A DNA stretch of 64,000 bases from Stichopus chloronotus (GCA_021234535.1 CM037838.1:11925929-11989928); one strand, 5' to 3'. Shown: positions 38,000-50,040, counted from the stretch's first letter. Made by a program: numbers and translations. The notes: generated by a model not told the origin, from the sequence alone.

Positions 38000-40900
38000 T
38001 TATTTGAAAGTTTATAAATAATGCCAGACATCTTCCGTAGATGTATGTGTGACTTGCAGCCTCCTACTTCCATTTCTTTCTATCAATATTTCAATCTCAC
38101 AACGTCTGATCGAAACTCATCAATTTCGTGTGATGTCATTGTTGCGGCAGGTAAGGTAACCATGGTAATGGAAGGACTCTACAATTGCTATATATCACGT
38201 ACAGTACTACCTATGTGCTTAGTTCTCAACGATTTTGTTCTTTGCTTTATGTGAAATCTTTTATCTGAGCGGTTAAGGGTGAGCTTGGAAGCATTTTTAG
38301 GGTATATGCACGAGAGATGATTATTGAGAAGGCACATGCAAATCATTAAAGATAATGCGTCATTCAGCTACAAAATAATACGGGTCACTTCGAGTGCATC
38401 AACGGCAACATGAAAACACCATGGAGAACAAGAAAAAGACACAAACAACAAAACGAGAAATATGCTGTCAAGGAACAAATTTCGTGGGTATTCTTGATTG
38501 TTTCCATGGGAACTTACATAGACAAACACAACAATAAAATATGATTTTCTAAATAAATGTAACTATGGAGTGCTTTAAATATAAGGAAATATATGATGTT
38601 TGCAATGTTTCATGGTTTTCCATTCTGAGAATGACCACTGACCAGATGTGTTCCCAAGGACTCACCGAATGACAATACTAACCCCTTGCTTAACTAATGC
38701 ATTAAGTTTGAAATTGCTCAAACTGCATTTTAAATCAATTCTGACATGCACTGCACCCGCTATGTCTACGTTGTTTTTAATTAAGCAAATAGTTTTGGTA
38801 AACTTGAAGATGTGTGCCTTCCAACTGCACATTTTGCAAGGTTGGCCAACATTTAGCGGGGATTCTTATGTCCTCACTGTCCGTGAGAACGTTATCTGAA
38901 AAACAAAGTTTACCTCTCGATGTGAATTACTAAGAGAAAGTCATATCCTAGCAGTGCTACCTGCAAACAGTGGATGCTAGAAAACACAGTGATGAATACA
39001 TTAAAAAAAAATCATTGCAAAAGACGAAGCACAAACTTTTCGGCCAACTCTCGAGAGCTAGGGTATCTCTTTAACTTTTTAATTTAAGTTTAGTATATTT
39101 AATGAAAAGCGCATCCATGTTTGGGTTGATTAAAACAAGCTTTACATTAAATTGAGTTGGCATGTGTCTCTGGGCTAAGGAAATGATTAACAATAAATAA
39201 TAAAATGTTGTGAAAAAAATGGTAATATTATGTTAAAAAAAGATGGCCGAGGCTGCAACATTATGAGTTGGAAAATATTAAGTAAAGCCTTTTACAATCC
39301 CTCCACTCTCTCAAACTTGCTGGATGAATTCCGTCAGTGTGTTTGATGACAGAGATTTTACCAAACTGGCTTAAGGCTGAAGGCACTCAGCTGAGAGATG
39401 TACTAAAGGGGAATAATTCAGAACTTGATACGGTTACCCACCCTACCCCTCAAACACACCCACATGCAAAAAACAAATTTAGTAAATGTTCTTTTTATGC
39501 AAAACATTTCACAACTTAATTTCAAATACTGTACATGTGCCATAAAAATCACTAAACCAATCCTCCAATCCAATGTACCATGAAAGTACAAGCAGTGTTT
39601 ACGTTGGACAATGGACATTTAAAATCATTCGATTTTTGATATCAATTTAATTCACCTAAAGTTGGAGGACATTGTACCCTCAAGCATATTTTCCAAAGAA
39701 GAGAAAAAGAAAAGGAAGTCCTGAGAAGAATAAAAAGTCACTTACAAGACACCCCTCTTTCTACCACTCATTCTGCTTGGTTACAAAATCCTCCGACGAT
39801 GCAAAAATGATTTCCAAATAGAACAGTTATCACCAACTTCTTCAACAACTTGAGAACGTTTTGTTCCTTCAAAGTGATTCTGCAAGCTGCCTCAGTAATC
39901 TTAATTCATTGGAGACTGATAAACGAATACAGTGTAACAAGCCCTCGACGTGTCCAAGTTGTACCACCTATCCGATCTGCCGTCGTCATAAGGAGCTGGC
40001 GCAGGGGCAGATTCGTGATCCCGATTGAAGTTCATGGTACAATTGTTTTTTTGCTCCCTCTTAATCCCAAACCTGCGTTATTCCACCACGCACGTTCATT
40101 CGTAAGAAAAAAAGTTTCCCGTCAACCGACGAAGAAAAAAAAAAGAAGAGCTCCAACAGCTGAGAGTGTCAATCCATGATTTATCTATCGCTGAGATGAC
40201 GAAAATAAGCGTACGACTGAAGAAGATAACTCTTGCAAGGAGGTGGCATGGGAGCGATGCCAGAGAGAGGTCTTCTTCCATGAATAATCAATAGCTGACA
40301 TGCCACAGTCTCCCTTGCCTGGGAATGAGTTCTCTATAATCCCAACGATTGATTTAGCCAGGGAGTATGCATACGCACTTCCCCCGTGGGTGTTATCTTT
40401 ACAACCTGTTGTGTCAAATCAGGTTTACACTTTTGAGGTTAAACTGCATCACTGGTAGCATGCGGCAGCCATCTAATATTAACTAAAGCCTGCGCTGAAA
40501 GGGAAATAAATTCCAGCCACGATCATCTCCGTGATTGCTCGGCACTTCGTCTCGTGTCCTCGGTTTATACCAGAGTAAGAGTCAGAGTTGCACTCCGTGC
40601 TCTCCTGAGCTGAACAAATCTTAATAAATCTACGTTTGGACGAGGTCAAAGATGCAATCAGATTCGAAACAGCGCACAAATGAATCTGTTCGTTTTTCGT
40701 GTAAAAGATGGAAAAAAACACCACACAGTCTTTCTTTCACATGATATGAAGTTGTAACTACATCCAAAAATGAATATCAATAAGATGATTGCTTGACACA
40801 GTGGTGTGAGGGTATACAGACGTTATCGTAATGACGATCAAGGCAGCTAGTTAAATTTTTTTCTATATTTGGACAATTTCCGTTTGCTTTGCGACTCGGG

Positions 40901-43189
40901 CTTCAACAGGCGACCAATCTTTTTGAAGTTGGTAATCAGCTCCGAGAGATAGGTAAGTTACATATCGCGGCAAAAAGCAATTTTGACGGAATCATGCGGC
41001 GCAAATTCCAAATAAACTTTGAGCAATCGGAATGTTTGTTTGATGGTGGTCTGACAGAGAGCAAACATGGGGGTAGATGAAAATAGAACATAACATGTAT
41101 ATATTTAAGGAATAGGTGAACTTGAAATGAAAAGTACTTTTTGGGATTGCAGAGCTAAAGATAGTGATCTCCAAGGAATTGGTGAAATGAAGCATCTCGG
41201 GTTGATGATGCCCGCTTGACTTGAGGAGAGAAAATGATGAGTAATAACAGTAGGTGCATCAGAAGGGGCGAAAATAGATGAAGATGGAGAAGCCGACTGT
41301 GAGGCAAATCTATACTTAACAGTAATACTTTAGTCAGCAAAGCAAGTTTCAAATACATTGGAAGGGTAAAAATACCCAAATAATGCACCAACTTATATGT
41401 AATAAAGAGTATTATAATGTAACCAGATAGTCTCCCTGTTTTGCATTACAGACTTTTTAGTCAGAATGCCGTAGATAAAGTTGTTGAAATAGATCAAAAC
41501 GGCTGGGAGGGGAGAGGTAAGAGGAGCTACAAGTTCTGACTAGAACAATTCACAGGCCTTAACGAAACATAACTGCATAGTTAAATTGCAAGTAACCAAG
41601 CATTAATTAAACTAACACTTGACACAATGTCAGCTTGAGTTGATCAACTACATTTTCAATATATATGTCACTATAATGTCCCTTAACTCAACTCATTGCA
41701 TGGGTAAATGCTACTGCACAGGCATACACATTTGTATCACAAAAGAGTAAGTACTGCATATACTACGGATTAACTGAATGTTCTGTATGTTGTACATGGA
41801 CAGGTTGTCACATGTACATACTTGTGAGGGCAATATACATCAATGCATGAAGCTTTGAACCTAGCTGTGCTGGGTATGCGTGACTGCACCTTGCACAGTA
41901 ATCCACTACACAAATCTAGAGCATGTACTCACATACTTTGTATTCTGTCACACCTTTGAATTAACTATATGTTATCAAAAATCCAATGTTTTCCAGTACA
42001 AGAACAGTGCTGTGCATCTTACACTGGCATACTACACAACTCACATGGTCATCTTCATAAGATGTTTCTCATGCATAGTTACAATATGCGTATAGTAAAT
42101 GTGCAAGGTACATTAAGCGCAGTGTGAAAACAGATGTAGGAAAGTTAAAAATTATGGTAAAAAATGGTACAGTCATGTCAGTTTTTCCCTAGTTAGCAAA
42201 CAAGTTATGGTTTCTCCATAACAGTTACCAACCTTAAATTCATACCTGTACATGAGATTCACAATAAGTTTTTCCTACTGAAAATAAACCTAAATTCTTG
42301 TTGTCCCTTTAAATTCTGCAGACACAATAGTCTTGGAAGTTTCTTCCAGACCACAGAACTGATACATGTCCTCCAAACTCTCTACTTTTGTTTGATTTCT
42401 CGGTAATTTGCATCAGAAGCTTTCATACCTTGTTCAAACTGAAAATGATGCAGGATCGAGATTTTGCACTGTACAGTAAGATTCAGTCACTGTGAAGATA
42501 GTGTGAGATTCAAGGTGACTCAAAATTGTGACAGATGAACACCATAAACGCCAAGCCAGCAGTTCTGCAATTGAATGGTTACATTTTTTTGTTAACAACC
42601 TGAAGAAATAGCTGTTATGTTGCAAATTGGATACACCACACCTTGCAACATCACAAAATTACACAAGAGAAACTTTTTAGAGAGAGTGTATTTATTGGAG
42701 TAAAAATGTTACTTTGCTCTCTACTAACACCTGTGGCACACATTTGATGATGTAATCGGCCCATAAACAGTGATTTGTTGCATAGTTACTGATTTCAAGA
42801 AATTTTGCAGGAAAAACATATGCATCCATTATCGATATTTCAAAATCGATTCATCACTTTTTTTTAACGATGGACCTTAGTGGGCGTGTGTGTGTTTACT
42901 ACATAGCATGTGCAGACAACAAGATGGCCCAGGCAGAAATATCTTGTGTTTTTGCTCACAGGAAATTCATCCTTTGGCGATTTTCCCAATTATATTATGA
43001 ATACGATCTCTCATTTGCAAAAAAAACCTTGCGAGCAAATTAAACAGTGTGGATACTGCATGCATCACAAGATATTGACTGAGTAGTTTGTTGTGAAATA
43101 TATGTAGGCAGCATAAATCATAGAAAATGCAAATCAAAACAGACACTGTGGATAAACAGGAGATGGGATCCCGATTGTGAAGTTAATAT
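38000..43189. other. Non-coding stretch
   Basis: No gene is recognised. The frame at 39,850-40,179 (109 codons) is basic because of A/G-rich DNA near its end and contains no domain. The second copy of the exact 19-mer GTTGTCACATGTACATACT is at 41,804-41,822. CpG-bearing sequence occurs at about 40,500-40,660 without other promoter signs. Confidence 0.4.
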
Positions 43190-43425
43190 TTAAACAGAAA
43201 GGCACTAAGTTTGATAATACAATTATCATGTACATTTAAAGGGCAGGTGCGCCACTAGGTTTGACAATGTACATTTAAACGGCAGGTGAGCCACTAACTA
43301 GTGCAATTATTAAGTACATCTAACGGGCAGGTGAGCTTCTAACTAGTACAATTACATTTAAAGGGCAGGTGAGCCACTGACTTTGATAATACAATCATTA
43401 TGTAAATTTTAAGGGCAGGTGGTCT
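43190..43425 (+). repeat. Degenerate 38-51-bp tandem array with CAGGTG in five units
   Basis: About six units begin TTTAAAGGGCAGGTGAGCCACTA or similar, then carry an AT-rich tail ending in GTACA. CAGGTG is present at 43,244, 43,283, 43,328, 43,366 and 43,416; the first unit is diverged and lacks it. Four of the five read GGGCAGGTG and three read CAGGTGAG. This sequence is both an E-box and a perfect match to the animal 5' splice-site consensus. Unit length varies through indels in the AT-rich tail. Confidence 0.9.
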
Positions 43426-43705
43426 CAGTTTTAAATCAAATCCAAGTATGTCATAACTAAAAGAGACAATCACTCATCACCCAAAACTACATTTTGTGTA
43501 GAGGGTATTCAGCAAACTTCTCAATTGGTAATTAATTCTGCCCTATGATTGATGGTAAATTTAAAAGACACAGAGCAGCTCCCATTACACAGCATAAACA
43601 GGGGTCTGCAGGGGGGCTTTGATTGGGACAGAGCTAGATGGTCCTCCACCAGGAATATGTGGCACTTGAAGTAAGATTGTGTTTGCAAACTGAACACAGC
43701 AGGTA
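43426..43705. other. Non-coding spacer
   Basis: No gene. Short minus-strand frames across this and the next feature are not recognisable. Confidence 0.4.
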
Positions 43706-43812
43706 GTTTTAGATATGTTGTGGGACTTGACGTTGAATGGTTGGGAGAAGGTTCCACCTAATTGTTTTAGATATGTTGTGGGACTCGGGGCTAAGTGGTT
43801 AGGACAAGGACA
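43706..43812 (+). repeat. 58-bp tandem duplication
   Basis: GTTTTAGATATGTTGTGGGACT begins at 43,706 and again at 43,764. Each copy continues into a TTGAATGGTTGGGAGAAGG or CTAAGTGGTTAGGACAAGG ending. The first ~22 bp are identical and the rest is diverged. Confidence 0.85.
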
Positions 43813-44642
43813 AGGTAGAGACATGAGAGTACTATTTCATGTGAAATCAATTTTATACAACGTACAGTGACCTTGTTACACAAAAATCCAACTCTGCCAA
43901 GTCAATGATCGCTTCTAACACACTTATGGTAGGATGTGACAACAATTTTTTCCACAGGAAAATTTTCCACCTCTAGGTTAATGCTTCTTAAGAAAATTCC
44001 TCAACTCTGTATGAAGATTCGCCAGGATTTTTTCTCCCTTGGGAAAAATATCCCCTTTGTGGGGGATCTTCTTAGAAAAATTCCACGCCAACCAGAAAAT
44101 TTATGTAACCATCCTCAATTTGCAGGTAACTTGCAGTGGTTACACCTTTAAACTTTGTATGATGTGTGTCCAGTAATAGAGAGAATATGACTGCTGGAAC
44201 AGCTGACTGTAGTACCTATAGGCACACTTGAAGGGATTCAATAAGTCACTGTTATTGCAGAAAATTAAAGCTTAACTTCAAAGGGATAATAGTTCATTTA
44301 CTCAAGAAGGCACTTTAAATTGCTATAGTCACATTAGGGTGAGTACAATATGTGTGAAAAAAAGTTAAAATCAGTATGTTCTGATTATCAGTATACTGTT
44401 CACCAATAGTACACCAAGGACATGAACAAGAGCAGGACAATCATTGCTGATTAGTAATAATTACTGTTCAAGTAAATCTTTCCATTGCTTGAGGGACTCT
44501 TTCCAAATATTCTTCTTTTCAGTGTACTATCGTTGACTCTCTATATGGAGGAATAAAATATAATTTGTTTGAACAAAATACCTCTGAATATCTGCTTATT
44601 TTACTGTAGCATATGACTAGAACATTATGAATTTTAAGTATA
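43813..44642. other. Non-coding stretch
   Basis: No gene. The 43.95-44.10 kb part has repeated AAAATTYC/GGGAAAAAT-like phrases and the palindrome GGAAAATTTTCC, but no clear repeat unit. The 71-codon frame at 43,936-44,151 shows no domain. Confidence 0.4.
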
Positions 44643-44831
44643 CTTTGTCTCAGGGTTGTTTGATTTAAATCACACTGATTGCACAGTCATGATTTAAATC
44701 ATGATTTTTACTAAAAATTACCATGATTTGAATCGATTCCAGTTGATTTAAACTGATTTATTTGATTTAAATCACTGATTTAAATCAAGTTTTTTTTAAA
44801 ATAAAAAAAAATCAACAACCCTGCTTTGTCT
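44643..44831. mobile_element. hAT-type MITE with a perfect 8-bp target-site duplication
   Basis: The element spans 44,651-44,823 (173 bp). It starts CAGGGTTGTTTGATTT and ends AAATCAACAACCCTG, the inverted complement apart from one T. CTTTGTCT lies directly outside both ends (44,643-44,650 and 44,824-44,831), an exact 8-bp direct repeat. Terminal CAGGG and an 8-bp target duplication are hallmarks of hAT transposition. The interior has no open frame and is built of palindromic GATTTAAATC units (about five, some diverged), so the element is non-autonomous. The intact duplication suggests limited decay since insertion. Confidence 0.93.
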
Positions 44832-45303
44832 TATGAAACGCTTAATAATAACTTCAACATTCACGGTGGGGGAAAAATTTGTAGGGTGGAGTAAATATTT
44901 CCAGGAAAATTGACCCGGAGGATACTTTTAGGGGGAATTTCCTTACAAAGATCTTCTTCAAAGAAGAAAAAATGTAAGTGATAAATTTTCAAAGGTAATA
45001 CTTAGAACTATAACTTAGTCTAGATGTTACATTTCAAATTCTGAGTCTCCATCTAACTCATTCTCAGTTCCTCGAGATCCCAGTCTCTGCATTTAGCGTT
45101 TCTCTTACATTCTGTGCATTCTCTTGCACTCTCTGTTTCATTCTGCCTCTCTTACATTCCCTACAGCTCCTGTATTCTCTGTTTTATCATGTCTCTCTCC
45201 CAGTCTCTGTAAATTCTCTTCTAAGGTGCAAATGCTGTTTCATTTCAAACTCTTAATTTCCACTTCAAACCTTGCAGGTTAATAGTTTTGATCAATGCTA
45301 GCA
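44832..45303. other. Non-coding spacer
   Basis: Pyrimidine-rich sequence at about 45,060-45,230 with repeated TCTCTTACATTC and TCTCTGT phrases, a weak simple-sequence region. No gene. Confidence 0.45.
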
Positions 45304-45585
45304 CTTGTAAGCGGGCACATAGTCATGGAGGGAGGGAGAGGGGGTGTGAGAGCGCATGTTTCCCTTAAATTTCTAATAAAAGGTCCTGCCTTTCTGGAAT
45401 ACAAATACAGGGAGAAAAGTTGAAAACTCTCGCACCACTTCGTACCTCGAACCCTTGAAAAGGGCAAATTTTTTTTCAAAGGGGAGGGGCAACCCATCCC
45501 ATTAGACGCCTCCCCCATGATGGTAAAACTCCAACATTGACATGTCCCCTAAATCAGTTAGTCTGGCTACGGGCCTGCTTGTAAC
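45304..45585. mobile_element. Degenerate hAT-like non-autonomous element
   Basis: The right end reads CTGGCTACGGGCCTG (ending 45,577), whose complement begins CAGGCCCGTAGCCAG. The left end at 45,312, CGGGCACATAGTCATGGAGG, is a partly decayed inverted match. Outside the ends, CTTGTAAG (45,304-45,311) and CTTGTAAC (45,578-45,585) match at 7 of 8 positions, consistent with an aged 8-bp hAT target duplication. The interior (~266 bp) is rich in G and C runs and has no meaningful open frame; the 79-codon minus frame across it is an artefact of the element. Confidence 0.55.
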
Positions 45586-45837
45586 CCACTTTTCTCAACC
45601 CACTGCGCATCTTTCCATCCACACAGGGCAGCAGCCCTAACATACATAAAAAATCGACAAACAAACACAGGCCAAACTGCTAAAAAAATTTGAAAAAATG
45701 TCTAAACAAAACTGGTTATGAAGTAATCTACAATATCATTCAGTCAGTGCATTGAAGGAAAGTTAATTCATGAATCGTTCAAATCAAATAAATGCAAAGA
45801 AGAATGATGCTCTAGTCTGCAAAGTTTTCACTCTAGG
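45586..45837. other. Non-coding spacer
   Basis: AT-rich sequence, no gene or repeat recognised. Confidence 0.4.
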
Positions 45838-46170
45838 GCCACTGCGGCGGTACGTCATGCATTTCGACTCACAGGCGATATTGTCCTTCACTTTCAAAGT
45901 GTCCACTAAAATTCACTTCGGATTAAGGGAAAATGACAATGTCAAGAGCTACTGCAGCAGTTACAGCAATGAGGACAGTCTGCTAGTTTGGGCTAAGGGG
46001 CTAAGTAGGTAGGCTTACCTCTGGAGAGTAAAGTTCTAAAGAGAATAAAAGATGATAGGAAGAAGACTATATTGCGACTGATATGACAAGGATACATTCA
46101 CTTTTGGCCACTGTGGTATGTCATGCATTTGGCCACACAGGAAATATTGTTCATGTCTTATCGTCCACTT
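45838..46170 (+). repeat. Diverged direct repeat, ~268-bp period
   Basis: Positions 45,838-45,910 and 46,106-46,170 share GGCCACTG, GTRYGTCATGCATTT, CACAGG and ATATTGT, ending in GTCCACT. They differ by small indels and substitutions. The 45,770-46,012 and 46,118-46,459 open frames each include a copy but in different frames, which argues against coding. Confidence 0.75.
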
Positions 46171-47320
46171 TCATGATACAAGTCAGGAAATAAACCCATG
46201 TTCCCAACATCACAATACAATAATACAGTCTGAAGGCTTGGATTCAAAGACAGTGGCCATGTACCTCTTAATATTTCTGCATTATTCCTCTAAAAGAGCT
46301 TGTGCAAATGAAATATTCACCTACCTTACACTGACAGGTTCTGTGAGAGACAAGTCCGAAGTTCAATTTCTCAGGCAAGTTTCCCTCTCCTGTGCGAGTA
46401 TAAGCCTATACTCATCTGGAAAAGAAGAAAAGGCCGCTGAGATCAGGTTTAAGCCGTAGAAATGACCCATGCACGAGAAGGATGCATATTTCACTTTCAC
46501 TTCCTCTCGGAGATCGTCTCTGCCTCTCATCTTTCTGCTTCAGTGGAAGTCTCATTATCTCCCACTCACATATATCTTTCTTCATTTTCTTTTTTTTTCC
46601 TTTCCCTTCCTAGCTCACATCAATAACTAAAACAAACAAAACAACACTGAAATTAAAAAAAAAGAAGAAAGAACAGAAAAAGTGTTCACAACCTCATGGC
46701 CCCACAGTCACACTCCGAAAACAATCCATCTTGAAACGCTGTTGGAACTTTTGAGTTTTTGTCGTTGAATTCCTGGGTTTGTCTAATCCTATCGGGTATA
46801 TTCCTCACAGTTAGGTGGCAACCGATCGACTACGATGATTTCTCACATTTTTTTTACTTGAATGACTCTTAAAAGTGAGAGAAGGAAATGTCGTTTATAA
46901 GATTTATTGGTACTTTGGACTTACTTTGTTGAGACTCAGCTCCTGTGACGTGATTTTAACATTAAACACAAACTATGTGTACCATACATGTGCAGTATGA
47001 AGGAATTAGTTTGCAGTATGGGTACTTGACATGCAGTCACTATGGTTTAAGTTGCAGTGAAGGATCATGTGGATTTACTGCTGTGAAGAAATGAAATGAT
47101 CATTGCTGTAATTATGCTCTCCTTTGAAGCAACATATTGTACTTCTGTAATTTTATGGGATAAAGTTAAAAAATTTGTGAATGCAATTACATACTGACTA
47201 TCTTTGACTTCTGCAGCATAAATCGCAGTGCTTCTGATATATAGTCTACCTTTCTTTACACATTTTAATGCACCGACTGTGAGCACAGACAAGTACACAA
47301 ACATGCCTTAGCTCTATTAA
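46171..47320. other. Non-coding stretch
   Basis: No gene is recognised. T-rich sequence at about 46,570-46,610 and A-rich sequence at about 46,655-46,680. The 113-codon frame ending at 46,459 has no identifiable domain. Confidence 0.4.
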
Positions 47321-48341
47321 AGTGAAATAAGGCATTTTATTTCCAAGAAAACAACCATATTTTAAAACCAATGTTTTGTGGAAAACAGAATGATATTCAA
47401 AAGTGGGAAAAATAGTAGTCTCATGCCAAGTCGATGTAACAGAACTGACTGATCTGTTTTGGCCCAAACTCCGGGACTTTGGTCCCAAACTCCGGGATCT
47501 CAAGTTACATTTCTGTTAGTGAGTCAAAAGTGGGAAGAAATTTTGAGATATGAAACTTCTTGAATTCCAATGCAGCACTTCAGACTTTGAAAAATTCAGT
47601 TTTGGTGGACAATTAACTATCAAAACCATGAAAGAACGAACGAATTTGATGAAAAAATGACAAAATAAGCAATTTTTTTCTTCCAGATATTTAGACCTCA
47701 AACTACCAAGACAATGATCCGTCCACTGCACTTACTCCCTCAGCCAAGCTCCTGAATAGCTTTCTGTTTGGAAGCTGTGTCTTTGCAAAAAAAAGGAGCA
47801 TATCTTTCGTTATACATCTCATGATCTGCCTACCCTTTTTTTAAAAAGTACATGATTAAATCTACTGTAATTGGTGAAAAGTTTCAACAAGTTTGAACAC
47901 CGTCGCAACGTCCTTTGTTTTCCAACTATGAGAGGTGATTTATTGAGCTAAATCAAGTCAAGTGTGTGTATACAGCCGCACCATTAGTACATGGCGTGTT
48001 TGCAGTAATGCTACTGTTCATCGTGACTGCATATGGCTGACGTTTATAGTGAACAAGGTCAGAGTAGGTTACACCAGTGAGTGTTAACTCCTTGGGATAG
48101 TTACCCAAGACCTTGGAATTTCGGAGTGTCTTGGGTGTTGAGATTTTTTTTCTTAGAAAATGTGGCTAATCTTGTGGCTAATCTTGGGGCTTGCAACAAT
48201 TTTGTTGAATGTCAATCTGGAAATTACAACTGAGATCAGCGTTTTCTGTTAGACCATCCTCTCATGCTTAATTTCAAGAAATAAGTTTCTCACAGAAAGA
48301 AATTAATTTTGCTTCAACAATGTTTGTTCACCCAAACTTTT
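47321..48341 (+). mobile_element. Dispersed repeat, copy A (two segments with an ~840-bp interruption)
   Basis: Segment 1 (about 47,321-47,430) matches 63,804-63,915: TTAAAGKGAAATAA, TTTTAAAACCAATG, TTGTGG and ACAGAATGATA, in the same order. Segment 2 (48,273-48,341) matches 63,916-64,000: TTCARGAAATAAGTTTCTCACA, then TTCAACAA, then TTGTTCACCCAAACTTTT. In the 63.8-kb copy the segments are contiguous; here about 840 bp separate them. The interruption holds a 21-bp repeat of CCCAAACTCCGGGA at 47,463-47,497 and a 13-bp duplication (TGTGGCTAATCTT) near 48,163. No open frame of note. The family is unknown. Confidence 0.7.
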
Positions 48342-48699
48342 AAAACTTCAAATGATGCATCTTCCATCACTCATCTTTAATGTTCATAATGATTTTAGGA
48401 GATGAAGATTTTATATTTATTGATGAGACCGAATGGTTTAACAATGATTAATGCCGTTTTCCTTGTATGCCATGTTGGTTTATTCTAAACACCCTAACTT
48501 TGAATGAAAGCAGTGGCAATAACTAGTGTGTAGGGGGCAGGAGCCTCCTGGAAAATGTCGTCCTGCCCCCGCCTCTCACCCACATGGAACGTGATGAAAC
48601 AGAAAAAAAAGGAAATTAACCTGATACAAGGCCAGAGGGACTCGAAAGTGCCATTTGCTGGGCACAAATTGACGGTGGCATTCCGCTCAGATGGTGGCA
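48342..48699. other. Non-coding stretch
   Basis: No gene. CAGTGGCAATAACTAG at 48,511 followed by a G-rich segment resembles a hAT terminus, but no partner end or target duplication was found. Confidence 0.35.
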
Positions 48700-48920
48700 T
48701 CACACCGTCCCCAACCCTGCAACACAAAGGTGTATCCCACTTGTGCATCTCAGCATTGTATCCTACAGTTTCCCACCCCTGCCCCTTAATACTGTATCCA
48801 CAACTGCACTCACCAAGTTGTATCCCTGCACCCCTTCATTCCACCAGCCGACTCCCATTCACATACATCCCAACCCCCTCACCTACCCCATTAAACACCA
48901 GTTCACCCAGTCCTTCCTAG
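48700..48920 (+). repeat. C-rich, G-poor low-complexity tract
   Basis: The plus strand is strongly depleted in G and rich in CCC, CAC and TCC, with repeated CCACCCCT/ATCC phrases. The proline-rich frames on the plus strand over this interval are composition artefacts. Confidence 0.6.
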
Positions 48921-49812
48921 TGGTTTTCAGAGGACAGAATACACTGTAGGCTCTTTGAAGCTCAAAGAAAGTTTATGGTAGCATGACACACAAAAGAAAA
49001 TAAGCATTGTGCAATTAGTGTTTGCAAATTTGCTTTAAAAATGGTCATGGTAAACAGTTTCGGAAATTGTGCTGTTCGTTCTTCCTTTTGTTCCTGTAAA
49101 CCAGCAAATTTCCTCACTTAGTTTAGCTTGATAAAGTGTCACATGTGGCGACAGATAATGTTCTCATACAGTAATTCACCACTGATTGTCATTCTAGAGT
49201 GGTGGGGGAGGGAGAAAAGGGATAAAGGGTTCCTCCTCCTCTCACAGAGATAAAACTTTCTTCTTTCAGAAGAAGTCCAGATGCAAAATGTTTCAAAGTT
49301 TGTCCACCATTCCAAGCCAAATTATTTGCAAAATGTCCAACTTTTTGGTAAATAATCTCAGTTTTCGATGGATATATGTGCCAGTGTTCTGCACGCAGAC
49401 TCCAAACCCGACTGTGCATGATGCTGCCAATTGTAGAAGCCTGCTTTAAACTATAAAGTTATTATGATCTCATACTGACCCATCGTCATTCAGACTATTT
49501 GTATTATCATTTCTGTTTCAGATGCCAGATTTAGCGAGTCCTCGGGTTTTAATAAAATTCACGGCGTGCAGTCGGTCGCATGCAGCAGTGAGCAGCTGAT
49601 TGAGACGACTTATTGCTTCCATACGATTAATATCAATTCCTGGAGATGAGGTGCTGCCTCTAATAACAACATTCCAAGTTTAAAACCAAACTAATTTAGC
49701 ATGGTTAGATAACAGAATTTGCCCTAGATCACAGAATTCCTTGAAATGGCATGTATACTAAGCTAGATTCTCTGGTGGAAAAAAAGAAGATTTAATTGAA
49801 TGTCAAGGTTAA
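48921..49812. other. Non-coding stretch
   Basis: No gene is recognised. A GC-richer patch at about 49,555-49,620 stands out slightly but encodes nothing identifiable. Confidence 0.4.
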
Positions 49813-50040
49813 GAATTTGACAACAAGTCAAAGATAGTCAGCAATACTATGAAATACCGGAGTCAGACAATAAGTCCAGTGTTTGTGTGCATTTTTATGA
49901 AGCTCAGTTTAATAATGCGTTATATGAATGGAGAGCTACCAGATGTTGTACATGATGAAATAGCAGAAAACCAAGATGCATTTATGCCATTGTTTTGTGA
50001 AGTGAGAAACATAAAGGGTGACAATTTGAGAACTTGCTAG
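49813..50040 (+). other. Weak exon-like frame with faint HECT-ligase resemblance
   Basis: The frame follows a stop at 49,810-49,812; its first ATG is at 49,849. Its C-terminal third, HDEIAENQDAFMPLFC, faintly resembles a short segment of the G2E3-like HECT E3 ligases that are expanded in fish and invertebrates. In those proteins, a helix is followed by a 'hPdaFrplFc'-type motif. The resemblance covers only about 16 residues, was judged from memory, and could be chance. No catalytic HECT cysteine region follows in any nearby frame, so at best this is a decayed fragment or an isolated exon. Confidence 0.15.

Noticed and set aside
48511..48600. Possible hAT left end (CAGTGGCAATAACTAG)
   Set aside because: No inverted partner end and no repeat of the preceding AATGAAAG was found downstream.
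48555..48949. Proline/serine-rich frames of 68-121 codons
   Set aside because: The plus strand here is C-rich and G-poor; two frames are open at once and reflect composition only.
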